A stretch of 64,000 nucleotides of DNA from Psychrobacter sp. UBA3483 (lineage in GTDB: Bacteria > Pseudomonadota > Gammaproteobacteria > Pseudomonadales > Moraxellaceae), in assembly GCF_002377905.1 (NCBI RefSeq), contig NZ_DFQS01000044.1, positions 1-64,000 of the forward strand, written 5' to 3'. Shown one piece after another: positions 17,689 to 25,610 of the stretch. Each line of letters starts with the position of its first letter. The first letter of the stretch is position 1. The notes under the pieces are model-generated. The model saw nothing but the letters and a program-made list of their open reading frames with translations. It did not search any database and was not told the DNA's origin. A program made the position numbers and the translations under genes.

Positions 17689-18705
17689 ATGCTACTTTAT
17701 ATTCTGCGTCGAATCGCTATTTTAATTCCTGTTTATATTGGCTTAACGCTATCCACTTTTACTTTGATTCGTCTCGTACCTGGAGATGCCGTCGAGATTA
17801 TGATGGGTGAGCGTATGGTCGATCCAGAGCTACATGCCCGCGCTTTAGAAAGGCTTGGATTAGATAAACCCCTCATTGTCCAATATTGGGATTATTTAAC
17901 CGGTATATTGACCGGTGACTTTGGGGCGTCTTTTCGTACGCGTGCTCCCGTATTGCAAGATTTTTTTGCCCATTTTGTACCTACATTAGAGCTGGCAGTA
18001 TGCGCCATTATCATTGCGAGTGTCATCGGTGTCAGCTTAGGTATCTTTGCGGCACTGCGCCGTGGCACGTGGATTGATTACACTCTGATGTCAGGTGCGC
18101 TGGCAGGATACTCAATGCCCATCTATTTATTAGGGCCTATCCTAACCGGTATCTTTGCCCATTATTTAGACCTGTTGCCGGTCGCTGGGGTCATTTCTGT
18201 CGCACAGTTTTTAGATGTCCATCCACTGTATGGCTCTTGGCTATTAGGTTCTTTGACGTCCGGTGAGCCTGGCGCATTTTGGAACGTAGTAAAACACTTT
18301 ATTTTGCCTTCTATTGCCTTATCGACCATTCCACTGGCGATGATTGCGCGCATGACACGCTCGGCGATGCTAGAGGTATTGGATGAAGACTATGTGCGCA
18401 CGGCTCGCGCAAAAGGTTTATCGCCGCGCCGCGTAATATTGGTACACGTGATGCGCAACGCTTTAATCACTGTAGTCACTGTGATTGGTTTACAAATGGC
18501 GACCTTGCTTGCTGGCGCTATTATCACCGAGACCATTTTTAGTTGGCCGGGCGTTGGTAATTGGCTACTCGATGGCTTTTTTACCCGTGATTACCCTATT
18601 GTACAAAACGGTATTTTATTGGTCGCCACCGCCTTGATTTTAGTCAGTTTATTTATTGATATTTTGTATGGTTTGATCAATCCGCGTATTCGACATACCT
18701 CTTAA
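17689..18705 (+). CDS. dppB: Peptide ABC transporter permease DppB
   Basis: A 338-residue inner-membrane permease with about six helices. It starts MLLYILRRIAILIPV and carries the early block TLIRLVPGDAVE and the late coupling segment YVRTARAKGLSPRRVILVHVMRNAL, the EAA loop that contacts the ATPases. It forms the translocation channel with DppC. The start has only a weak ribosome binding site, and 216 bp including a stem-loop separate it from dppA, so permease output is probably lower than binding protein. Confidence 0.93.
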   Translation: MLLYILRRIAILIPVYIGLTLSTFTLIRLVPGDAVEIMMGERMVDPELHARALERLGLDKPLIVQYWDYLTGILTGDFGASFRTRAPVLQDFFAHFVPTLELAVCAIIIASVIGVSLGIFAALRRGTWIDYTLMSGALAGYSMPIYLLGPILTGIFAHYLDLLPVAGVISVAQFLDVHPLYGSWLLGSLTSGEPGAFWNVVKHFILPSIALSTIPLAMIARMTRSAMLEVLDEDYVRTARAKGLSPRRVILVHVMRNALITVVTVIGLQMATLLAGAIITETIFSWPGVGNWLLDGFFTRDYPIVQNGILLVATALILVSLFIDILYGLINPRIRHTS

Positions 18706-18810
18706 TTTGATAATGATAAATACCCATATTATAAATAGTGGTGATACGCGCTTGCATGATTTAGAGCAATTTTTAGCCAATCCTCAACTTTTCAGGAAAT
18801 GAGGTTCTAC

Positions 18811-18870
18811 ATGCTCTCAGCGCTGGCCACTATAGGAACTACTCATGAAGCATTCTGTTCTTCCCTCTGA
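18811..18870 (+). other. Possible 19-codon leader ORF overlapping the dppC start
   Basis: ATG 18811 is preceded by GAGG and opens a frame of 19 codons ending TGA at 18868-18870, out of frame with dppC and crossing its start. It could couple translation, but it may be chance. Confidence 0.25.
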
Positions 18871-19759
18871 TCTCAATCTGATAGGCGCCGCACCGCCGTC
18901 ATCTTTGCAATTATTTTTGTCGACGTTTTGCCGAAACAAAGGTGCGGTACTTGGTTTTCTTGTCTTAGCCTTGATGGTCATTATTGCCATACTTGCGCCA
19001 GCCCTTGCGCCGCATGACCCTTATGAGTTATTTACTGGTCAAGAGCAATTACCGCCCGCCTTTTTAAGTGGCGGCGATAGCATGTTTTGGCTGGGTACTG
19101 ATGATGCCGGCCGCGATACGCTATCGCGGGTAATGTATGGCGCACGCTATTCCTTATTTATTGGACTAAGTGCCACAACCCTTGCGATGTTGGTCGGGAT
19201 TTCTTTAGGACTGAGCGCGGCGTTTTGGCCAAAGGTTTGGGGCAAAGCGGTGATGCTGGTCAATGATATTTTGATGTCTTATCCGAGCTTGCTGTTGGCG
19301 ATTATTATTGCGGCTATTTTAGGCCCTTCTATGACCAACACCATTATTACCATTGCACTGGTTTGTACGCCGCCCTTTATTCGCCTGACGCGGGCAACGG
19401 CGATGGTCGAGCTACAACGCGAGTACTTTATTGCCTCGCAAGTGATGGGAGCTGGCGTGCTACGCCTATTATTTATCACCATTTTACCCAATTGTATGGC
19501 GCCGCTTATCGTCCAAGCGACGATGATTTTTTCCTCTGCTATTTTAGAAGCAGGGGCAATTGGTTTCTTAGGCTTTGGCGTACAACCACCGGATGCTGAA
19601 TGGGGCGCGATGCTTGGTACGGCGCGACAATATATTCAAAGTAATGTTTGGCTCGCCATTTGGCCCGGCGTCGCTATTTTCCTAGCTGCCCTGTCAATTA
19701 ACTTGACGGGTGATGGCTTACGCGATGCGCTAGATCCCAAATTAAAGCAGGTGACCTAA
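18845..19759 (+). CDS. dppC: Peptide ABC transporter permease DppC
   Basis: A 304-residue permease with an N-terminal helix (residues 35-55, VLGFLVLALMVIIAILAPALAP), the LGTDDAGRDTLSRVMYGARYSL motif of DppC/OppC proteins, and the EAA-type segment REYFIASQVMGAGVLRLLFITILPN. It pairs with DppB in the membrane. AGGA lies 7 nt upstream of the ATG. Its stop is directly followed by the dppD ATG (TAAATG), so the two are translationally linked. Confidence 0.93.
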   Translation: MKHSVLPSDLNLIGAAPPSSLQLFLSTFCRNKGAVLGFLVLALMVIIAILAPALAPHDPYELFTGQEQLPPAFLSGGDSMFWLGTDDAGRDTLSRVMYGARYSLFIGLSATTLAMLVGISLGLSAAFWPKVWGKAVMLVNDILMSYPSLLLAIIIAAILGPSMTNTIITIALVCTPPFIRLTRATAMVELQREYFIASQVMGAGVLRLLFITILPNCMAPLIVQATMIFSSAILEAGAIGFLGFGVQPPDAEWGAMLGTARQYIQSNVWLAIWPGVAIFLAALSINLTGDGLRDALDPKLKQVT

Positions 19760-20842
19760 ATGACTGATACGTTAAATACAACCGTCACTACTGAAACTTC
19801 GATGACTGGTTCATTAAAAAAAGAAGCGCCACTCTTATTGGATATTGAAAATCTTTCGGTCACCTTTGGTCAAGGCGCGCGCGCTTTTCGCGCCGTTGAT
19901 GATGTATCGTTGAAAATCACCCAAGGTGAAGTTCTCGCTGTCGTTGGGGAATCCGGTTCAGGTAAGTCGGTCACTATGATGGCGCTGATGGGCTTATTGC
20001 CGCCTTCTGCAACCGTTCGCGCACAGCGGGTGATATTTGACAATAAAGACATGCTGAGTATGTCCGCTAAAGAAAAACGCGGCATCATTGGCAAAGACAT
20101 TTCGATGATTTTTCAAAATGCCATGTCCTGCCTAAATCCGAGCTTTACCGTTGAGATGCAATTGGGTGAAGTACTGCGTAAACACCTTGGTTTACGCGGT
20201 TCGGCGGTTCGCACGCGCATCTTAGAGCTGCTTGAGTTGGTTGAGATGCCCGATTCCAAAAACCGACTGAAAGTTTATCCGCATCAATTATCGGGCGGTA
20301 TGAGTCAGCGTATTATGATTGCCATGGCTATTGCCTGCGAGCCAAAACTACTCATCGCCGATGAACCCACCACCGCGCTTGACGTCACGGTACAAGCGCA
20401 AATTATGGATTTGCTCGGGCGCTTACAACGCGAAAAACAGATGGCCATGGTACTGATTACCCATGACTTGGGTTTAGTCGCGCAAAATTCACGTGATGTC
20501 GCCGTTATGTATGCCGGACAAGTGGTTGAAACCAGTACAGTGCCGGAGATTTTCCAGCATCCTGCTCACCCTTATACCAATGCTTTATTGCAAGCTATTC
20601 CTGAGCTGGCTATCGGCCAAGATAGGCTCAATAGCTTACCGGGTGTGGTACCAAGCCAATATGACCGTCCAAGTGGCTGTTTGCTCTCGCCTCGTTGTCC
20701 GTATAAAGAACCCGCTTGCGAAGTGCCTCCGCCTATTTTAGAGACGCCTACTGGCAAAGTGCGCTGTATTCACGCCGAACTTCCAAGCCTACCTACTCGC
20801 ATTTCTACACCGCACCCTGCTACTTTGGAGTCCCAAGTATGA
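19760..20842 (+). CDS. dppD: Peptide ABC transporter ATPase DppD
   Basis: A 360-residue ABC ATPase: Walker A GESGSGKS near residue 74, signature LSGGMSQR, Walker B LLIADEP and switch His in ITHDLG. The C-terminal oligopeptide-transporter extension carries the cysteine cluster GCLLSPRCPYKEPAC, linked in related transporters to an iron-sulphur site. It powers uptake together with DppF. Its TGA overlaps the dppF ATG (ATGA at 20839-20842). An N-terminal Thr-rich tail of about 25 residues is longer than usual. Confidence 0.94.
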   Translation: MTDTLNTTVTTETSMTGSLKKEAPLLLDIENLSVTFGQGARAFRAVDDVSLKITQGEVLAVVGESGSGKSVTMMALMGLLPPSATVRAQRVIFDNKDMLSMSAKEKRGIIGKDISMIFQNAMSCLNPSFTVEMQLGEVLRKHLGLRGSAVRTRILELLELVEMPDSKNRLKVYPHQLSGGMSQRIMIAMAIACEPKLLIADEPTTALDVTVQAQIMDLLGRLQREKQMAMVLITHDLGLVAQNSRDVAVMYAGQVVETSTVPEIFQHPAHPYTNALLQAIPELAIGQDRLNSLPGVVPSQYDRPSGCLLSPRCPYKEPACEVPPPILETPTGKVRCIHAELPSLPTRISTPHPATLESQV

Positions 20843-21810
20843 GTGATAAAGTGGTCTTAAAAGCAGACAACCTACACAAGCATTACCCAGTATCGCAAGG
20901 TTTGGGTAAACCAAAAGCATATGTTAAAGCATTAAATGGTATCTCGTTTGAACTTCAAGCGGGCAAAACGCTCGCGGTCGTAGGTGAGTCAGGCTGCGGT
21001 AAATCCACTCTTGCCCGCCAATTAACCCTAATTGAAGAGCCAACTGATGGCGAGCTATTTATCAACGATGAGGCGACGACTGGCTATAGCAGAAAAGCGT
21101 TAAAAGATTTGCGCACTGAGATTCAGATGGTGTTCCAAAACCCTTATGGCAGTCTCAACCCGCGTCATACGATCGGTTATCAATTAACCGAGCCATTAGA
21201 TATTCATACCAAGCTATCAAAGGAAGATAAGCGCGAAAAAATAAACGAGATGATGAGAAATGTCGGTCTACGTCCCGAACATGCTGGGCGTTTTCCGCAT
21301 ATGTTTTCGGGTGGTCAGCGCCAACGGATTGCCCTTGCCCGCGCCATGATGCTCAATCCAAAAATCGTCGTCGCTGATGAACCGACCTCAGCGCTCGATG
21401 TATCGATTCAGGCGCAAGTATTGAATCTGTTTATGGATTTGCAAGACGAATATCATACTGCGTACGTTTTTATTTCACACAACTTATCCGTAGTCCGCCA
21501 TGTCGCCGATGATGTGATGGTCATGTACTTAGGTCAAGCCGTCGAACATGGGCCAAAAGAAGCCATTTATAACGCGCCAAAGCATCCTTATACCATCGCT
21601 TTACTGGCGGCGGCGCCAACTGTCAGTGGACATAAAAATGAGTTAACGCTACATGGTGAGCTGCCAAGTCCGCTTAATCCGCCAAGTGGCTGCGCGCTAC
21701 ATAAACGCTGCCCTTATGCCAAACCTCAATGCAGCGAAGTAGAACCAAAACTGCGCGAATGGGATGGCCGCTTGGTTGCGTGTTTACGTTTGGAAGAGAT
21801 TTATGGATAA
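20839..21810 (+). CDS. dppF: Peptide ABC transporter ATPase DppF
   Basis: A 323-residue ABC ATPase: Walker A GESGCGKST, signature FSGGQRQR, Walker B IVVADEPTSALDV, and C-terminal cysteine cluster GCALHKRCPYAKPQC. It is the second ATPase of the peptide importer. An open frame runs further upstream to 20716 inside dppD, but the ATG at 20839 overlaps the dppD stop and has TTGGAG 8 nt before it, so translational coupling decides the start. Confidence 0.94.
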   Translation: MSDKVVLKADNLHKHYPVSQGLGKPKAYVKALNGISFELQAGKTLAVVGESGCGKSTLARQLTLIEEPTDGELFINDEATTGYSRKALKDLRTEIQMVFQNPYGSLNPRHTIGYQLTEPLDIHTKLSKEDKREKINEMMRNVGLRPEHAGRFPHMFSGGQRQRIALARAMMLNPKIVVADEPTSALDVSIQAQVLNLFMDLQDEYHTAYVFISHNLSVVRHVADDVMVMYLGQAVEHGPKEAIYNAPKHPYTIALLAAAPTVSGHKNELTLHGELPSPLNPPSGCALHKRCPYAKPQCSEVEPKLREWDGRLVACLRLEEIYG

Positions 21811-22771
21811 GCGGCATTTTGTGTTTAGCGGTACATTAGCTTGTGCGGTGCTGATCGTGATGACTGCTGCCCAAGCCAATGACTCTACCGGCTATGTTGG
21901 GACAGGCGGGGTTGGGTATATTAAAAATAAACATATCAGCATGCATAGTGAAGATTTATACATCTCAAAAGATGAAGTCCGCGTCAATTATGAATTTAAA
22001 AATCTAAGCAATAAAGACATTACCGAGACGGTTCTTTTTCCTATGCCAGCTGTACCTAGCTTTACAGACTCAGATTACGCTAATACTAGTGCTACTTATG
22101 ATAACTTTAAAATTTGGGCCAATGGCAAGCCTATCATTCCTGAGCAGCATGTCCGCACTTTTATGTACCCGATTATCATCGAAAATGGTGAGCGGAACTA
22201 TGCAGAAACCCCTATTGATACCACCAATATTTTCAAGGCTTGTGGTATTAGTGACGCTGAAATGATGTCACCTTGGACCTATCGGTCTGATACCGACGAT
22301 ATCAATCAACGGCTTTTGGACTGTAATAGCAAGGCACTCGATAAGTTTATCAGTGATAGAGAAAGTCTCTATATCCCTTGGAATTCACAGGTGATTTATA
22401 GTTGGGAGCAAAAGTTCAAAGCCAATACGATCACCCAGGTCAAACACACGTATAAACCGTTAGTAGGTGGATCAGTATCTTTAGGCGAGGAAGAATTTTC
22501 AAGTTTTTGTGTAGATAAATCAACTCAGCGAGGATTTAATAATAACGGACGGCCCTATCATGCCTTAAGCTATATCCTAACGACGGGAGCAAACTGGGCC
22601 AAACCGATTACTCATTTCAAACTGACCGTCAAACGCGACCTTAACGAACTGGTCTCCTTCTGTTGGAAAGGTAAAGGTAAAATCAAAAAGATTGGACCAA
22701 CGACGTTTGAAATAAAAGAAAGTAATTTTGTGCCAACCCATGATTTTGACGTCGCTTTTATTATGAAGTAG
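21803..22771 (+). CDS. Secreted DUF4424 family protein
   Basis: A 322-residue protein with an N-terminal signal peptide (MDKRHFVFSG, hydrophobic stretch, cleavage near AQA-ND). The mature part opens with GVGYIKNKHISMHSEDLYIS and VRVNYEFKN, characteristic of DUF4424, a family of exported proteins of unknown role. I chose ATG 21803, preceded by GGAAGAG and overlapping the dppF end by 8 nt; a longer in-frame start at 21764 lies within dppF and lacks a signal-peptide beginning. The overlap implies co-translation with the peptide importer, but a functional link is unproven. Confidence 0.83.
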   Translation: MDKRHFVFSGTLACAVLIVMTAAQANDSTGYVGTGGVGYIKNKHISMHSEDLYISKDEVRVNYEFKNLSNKDITETVLFPMPAVPSFTDSDYANTSATYDNFKIWANGKPIIPEQHVRTFMYPIIIENGERNYAETPIDTTNIFKACGISDAEMMSPWTYRSDTDDINQRLLDCNSKALDKFISDRESLYIPWNSQVIYSWEQKFKANTITQVKHTYKPLVGGSVSLGEEEFSSFCVDKSTQRGFNNNGRPYHALSYILTTGANWAKPITHFKLTVKRDLNELVSFCWKGKGKIKKIGPTTFEIKESNFVPTHDFDVAFIMK

Positions 22772-22797
22772 CCGTTAGTTTTTAGGATAACTATCAC

Positions 22798-23829
22798 CTA
22801 ATTAATATTCACCACACCGCGACACTTAGGAAATTGACTGCAACCAAAAAAGGTCTGACCTTGCTGCTGACCTTTTTTAGCAACGCGCTTGACCATCTCA
22901 CCATTACACTTCGGGCAAGCGGGAGTATTATCGGAAACGATTGACGCTTCAGCTTGCTCGATAATAGAAGGCTCCCTAGTAGCAGCTTTCTCTATCTTCG
23001 GCTCTGATTGCAAAACCTCAAATGGGGTAATAAAGACAGAATCATCATTATTGAGTTGAGAGATAGGCAGCACCTTGCTAGAAGAGACAATCGGTACATT
23101 GACCGCTTCAACGTCCGTTTGCCCAGACCATCGCAGTACTTCTCTGCTTTGAAGAGTGGTTCTTTTAAGAGGTTGTTTTACTATTAACTCAGACGCAGGT
23201 TGATTAGCTGATGTGGTAACTGACTGAACATTTGGTTTATCACTAGCTTGCTTATTTGACGGACTATGCTTTTGTTTTAAATAGGCTTTATGCGCTCTGT
23301 TAGTACGCCAAGACTTGCTAAATCGATTGCTTTCAATTTGCTCAACGATGGCTTTGACCTCTTCATCGGTAAGCATTTTATCTTGTTTTTTCTTAATATA
23401 AGATGCCATGCCGTTCGTCAATACATGCTCTGGTAACTCATCACGAGTTTTAAGCTCACACTCGCCGATAAAGGCAATCATCGAATGGAAATAACTCATC
23501 TCCAGTTCTAATAAATCAGACAGCGTTTTTATATGTAGATAATTTTGTCGCAATGGATTTTGAAATTTATACTTACGACCCATGATGACTTGCGTCCACT
23601 GTCTTTGCTTCTCATTACCAAAAATCCAGCCTTTATAGTTTTTGGTTTCGATGACAAAGATGCCATACCTAGAGACGATAACATGGTCAATTTGGGTACT
23701 ACCACCATCTGCTAATGGCAAAGTGATATTGTTTAGACGATGATAAACGTCTTTTTCAAGTTTTAGCCACATAGCTACATTGATGACGGTCTCGCCGACG
23801 ATACCTTTAAAGCTGGACATCAAAGACAT
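22798..23829 (-). CDS. NERD-domain protein with C-terminal topoisomerase-type zinc finger
   Basis: A 343-residue protein. Residues 5-125 are a NERD (nuclease-related) domain: GETVINVAMWLKL, then the conserved HVIVSRYGIFVIETKNYKGWIFG, whose Asp/Glu-x-Lys resembles a restriction-endonuclease core. A variable Ser/Gln-rich linker (about 195-300) leads to a zinc finger CPKC...GCSQFPKC like those at the end of bacterial topoisomerase I. This suggests a DNA-handling role; the activity is unproven. It converges on the DUF4424 gene with 26 bp between. Confidence 0.87.
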   Translation of the reverse strand: MSLMSSFKGIVGETVINVAMWLKLEKDVYHRLNNITLPLADGGSTQIDHVIVSRYGIFVIETKNYKGWIFGNEKQRQWTQVIMGRKYKFQNPLRQNYLHIKTLSDLLELEMSYFHSMIAFIGECELKTRDELPEHVLTNGMASYIKKKQDKMLTDEEVKAIVEQIESNRFSKSWRTNRAHKAYLKQKHSPSNKQASDKPNVQSVTTSANQPASELIVKQPLKRTTLQSREVLRWSGQTDVEAVNVPIVSSSKVLPISQLNNDDSVFITPFEVLQSEPKIEKAATREPSIIEQAEASIVSDNTPACPKCNGEMVKRVAKKGQQQGQTFFGCSQFPKCRGVVNIN

Positions 23830-24039
23830 GGTTTTCTACTATATAAAAAGTCAAATTGGTTATTTTAAGCGATAAGCCAGTATAAGACTTACTTCTAAAT
23901 CGCTCATAACTTTAATAATACATTGAAACAGCACAATTGTAGTAGGCTATTGCATTAATATTTCAGTTATAACGCTCAGTTATGCTCTAAAAGCATGTTC
24001 AATACTGACGACTTTATTACTACCCTTTGGATCATACGT

Positions 24040-24645
24040 ATGAATACTCGCGCCGCCTCTTTGCTAAAAATCACGCTTGGCACCTCTTTATTATTATCTT
24101 TGCCTATAATGGGAGTCGCCGCCAACACGGCGCCACAAAAGTGGAAGCTGGATGTGCCTAAGACCAGCGCTGATTTTGAGGTCAAGTACTTAGGCAAGGC
24201 GACCACTGACGGCAAGTTTCGTAAAGTAAACGGCGCGATCAATTATGACGTCAAAAAGCCTGAGAGTACGACCATTAATTTTACCGTGCATACCAATAGC
24301 ATCGATACCGAGCGCAGGCTACGTGACAGTTTTTTGCGACGTAAAGAGCTGCTCAATACGCAGCAATATCCGACGATGACGTTCGTCTCAAAAAAAATCA
24401 AGATGATTACGCCGAAAGAAGCCAATGTCACGGGCGACTTTACTGCTTTAGGTCAAACCAAACCCTTAACGGTAAGAGTGACTTTATCTGATGTAGAGAT
24501 TGACCCCGCCACCTCTCAACCGACGTTAAAGTTTCGCGCGACAGGTATGGTAGATCGCTTTAATTACGGGGTGACGGCCTTCCCAAAAATGATTAGCAAT
24601 ATCATTCCGCTTGAGATATCAGGAAAGCTGATTGCTGCTAATTAA
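24040..24645 (+). CDS. YceI-family periplasmic protein
   Basis: A 201-residue protein of the YceI/lipid-binding beta-barrel family: KWKLDVPKTSADFEVKYLGKATTDGKF at the mature start and DSFLRRKELLNTQQYPTMTFVSKKI are diagnostic. Family members are secreted and bind isoprenoid-like lipids. A Sec signal peptide (MNTRAASLLKITLGTSLLLS, cleavage near GVAA) is present if translation starts at ATG 24040; the open frame reaches 23995, but the extra 15 residues would bury the signal. It converges on the hendecad-repeat gene. Confidence 0.9.
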   Translation: MNTRAASLLKITLGTSLLLSLPIMGVAANTAPQKWKLDVPKTSADFEVKYLGKATTDGKFRKVNGAINYDVKKPESTTINFTVHTNSIDTERRLRDSFLRRKELLNTQQYPTMTFVSKKIKMITPKEANVTGDFTALGQTKPLTVRVTLSDVEIDPATSQPTLKFRATGMVDRFNYGVTAFPKMISNIIPLEISGKLIAAN

Positions 24646-24654
24646 TTAAGTGAC

Positions 24655-24686
24655 AAAAAACCCAACTTAGAAGCTTCTAAGTTGGG
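24655..24686 (-). terminator. Terminator of the hendecad-repeat gene
   Basis: A perfect 26-nt palindrome (24661-24686, CCCAACTTAGAAG and its complement) is followed on the minus strand by six T. On the plus strand no T run follows, so it chiefly ends minus-strand transcripts. Confidence 0.75.
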
Positions 24687-24807
24687 TAGATAACACCATA
24701 GATTTTTAAGACGATATTTACAGAAACGCTTAATTATTTAGAAACATTATGACCTGTAAAATCACTCGAAAATCGATTAAATATTAAAAACATATTTTAT
24801 AACATTT

Positions 24808-25128
24808 TTAGTACTGCCATATTTGCTCTTCTGCTATGCCAGTTTTGTCTATTTTATTTCTTCTCTTCTGAATTTTAGTATCTATTTTTTCCTGCTTTTT
24901 CATCGCCTTTTGGTTGATATCGTCTATCATTGCTTGAATCTTCTTATCAACTTTGGCCTGTTCTTTTTGACGCTGCTTATCTACCTTATCTAGCTCTTTT
25001 TGACGCACCTTGTCTATTTTATCTTGCTCTTTTTGGCGCTGCAAATTCAGCTTACTTAGCTTCTTTTTGACTTTTTTACTTAACGTAATATCATCTTTCG
25101 CTTGTTTGTTGACCGATTTATTCGACAT
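24808..25128 (-). CDS. Small highly charged coiled-coil protein with 11-residue repeats
   Basis: A 106-residue Lys/Gln/Asp-rich protein. Residues 30-95 are six consecutive 11-residue units, such as QRQKEQDKIDK, VRQKELDKVDK and QRQKEQAKVDK; three of them are also visible as a 33-bp repeat in the DNA (24961-25059). Hendecad spacing predicts a near-straight coiled coil. No signal peptide or membrane segment exists. TAAGGAGA before the ATG is a strong ribosome binding site and a terminator follows, so I consider it a real gene. Family and function are not recognised. Confidence 0.72.
   Translation of the reverse strand: MSNKSVNKQAKDDITLSKKVKKKLSKLNLQRQKEQDKIDKVRQKELDKVDKQRQKEQAKVDKKIQAMIDDINQKAMKKQEKIDTKIQKRRNKIDKTGIAEEQIWQY
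24961..25059. repeat. Three imperfect 33-bp tandem repeats inside a CDS
   Basis: Units at 24961-24993, 24994-25026 and 25027-25059 share the core CTTTTTGRCGC. They encode three of the six hendecads and imply expansion by duplication. Confidence 0.75.
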
Positions 25129-25537
25129 GATGGCTCTCCTTAGTCGTATTTTATAAAATACTTAGATATTTGATGGTAAGTCAATCCTCATGTCTAATCA
25201 ACGTGCCAGTACAAAACAGGTACACGCCCTTAAGCTCGCTTTAAATTAGCAAAATAGATATAACAATAATAATGGTCGACTATAAAACAGCACATTAAGC
25301 TTGGTTAAAACCAAGAATCAGTTAATATCAATTATTCTAAAATTAAAAAAATGTTCATCATTAGCTTAGCCTAGAGTCGTTTGCGTTAATAAATATATTC
25401 ATTTTATTGTTTCATAATTATGCGTTGACGCTTAAGGCGCATCCTACTTTACCGTTTAACAATCCATTAGGTATCGTACCTCAACGAAAAACTAGGTACC
25501 AATCCATTTATGACTATTCAGAACCAAAGATTAATCA
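25129..25537. other. Spacer between the hendecad gene and the tkt terminator
   Basis: About 400 bp, AT-rich, expected to contain the minus-strand promoter of the hendecad gene. No gene, clear promoter or repeat is supported. Confidence 0.45.
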
Positions 25538-25576
25538 CAAAAAAAAGAGCTGCCAGATTTCTCTAGTAGCTCTTTG
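25538..25576 (-). terminator. Terminator of tkt
   Basis: Read on the minus strand, AAAGAGCTAC pairs with GCAGCTCTTT (one wobble pair) and eight T follow. It lies 35 bp after the transketolase stop. Confidence 0.82.
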
Positions 25577-25610
25577 ATAAACTCAAAAATCAAGTCTACG
25601 CTTTGATTAA

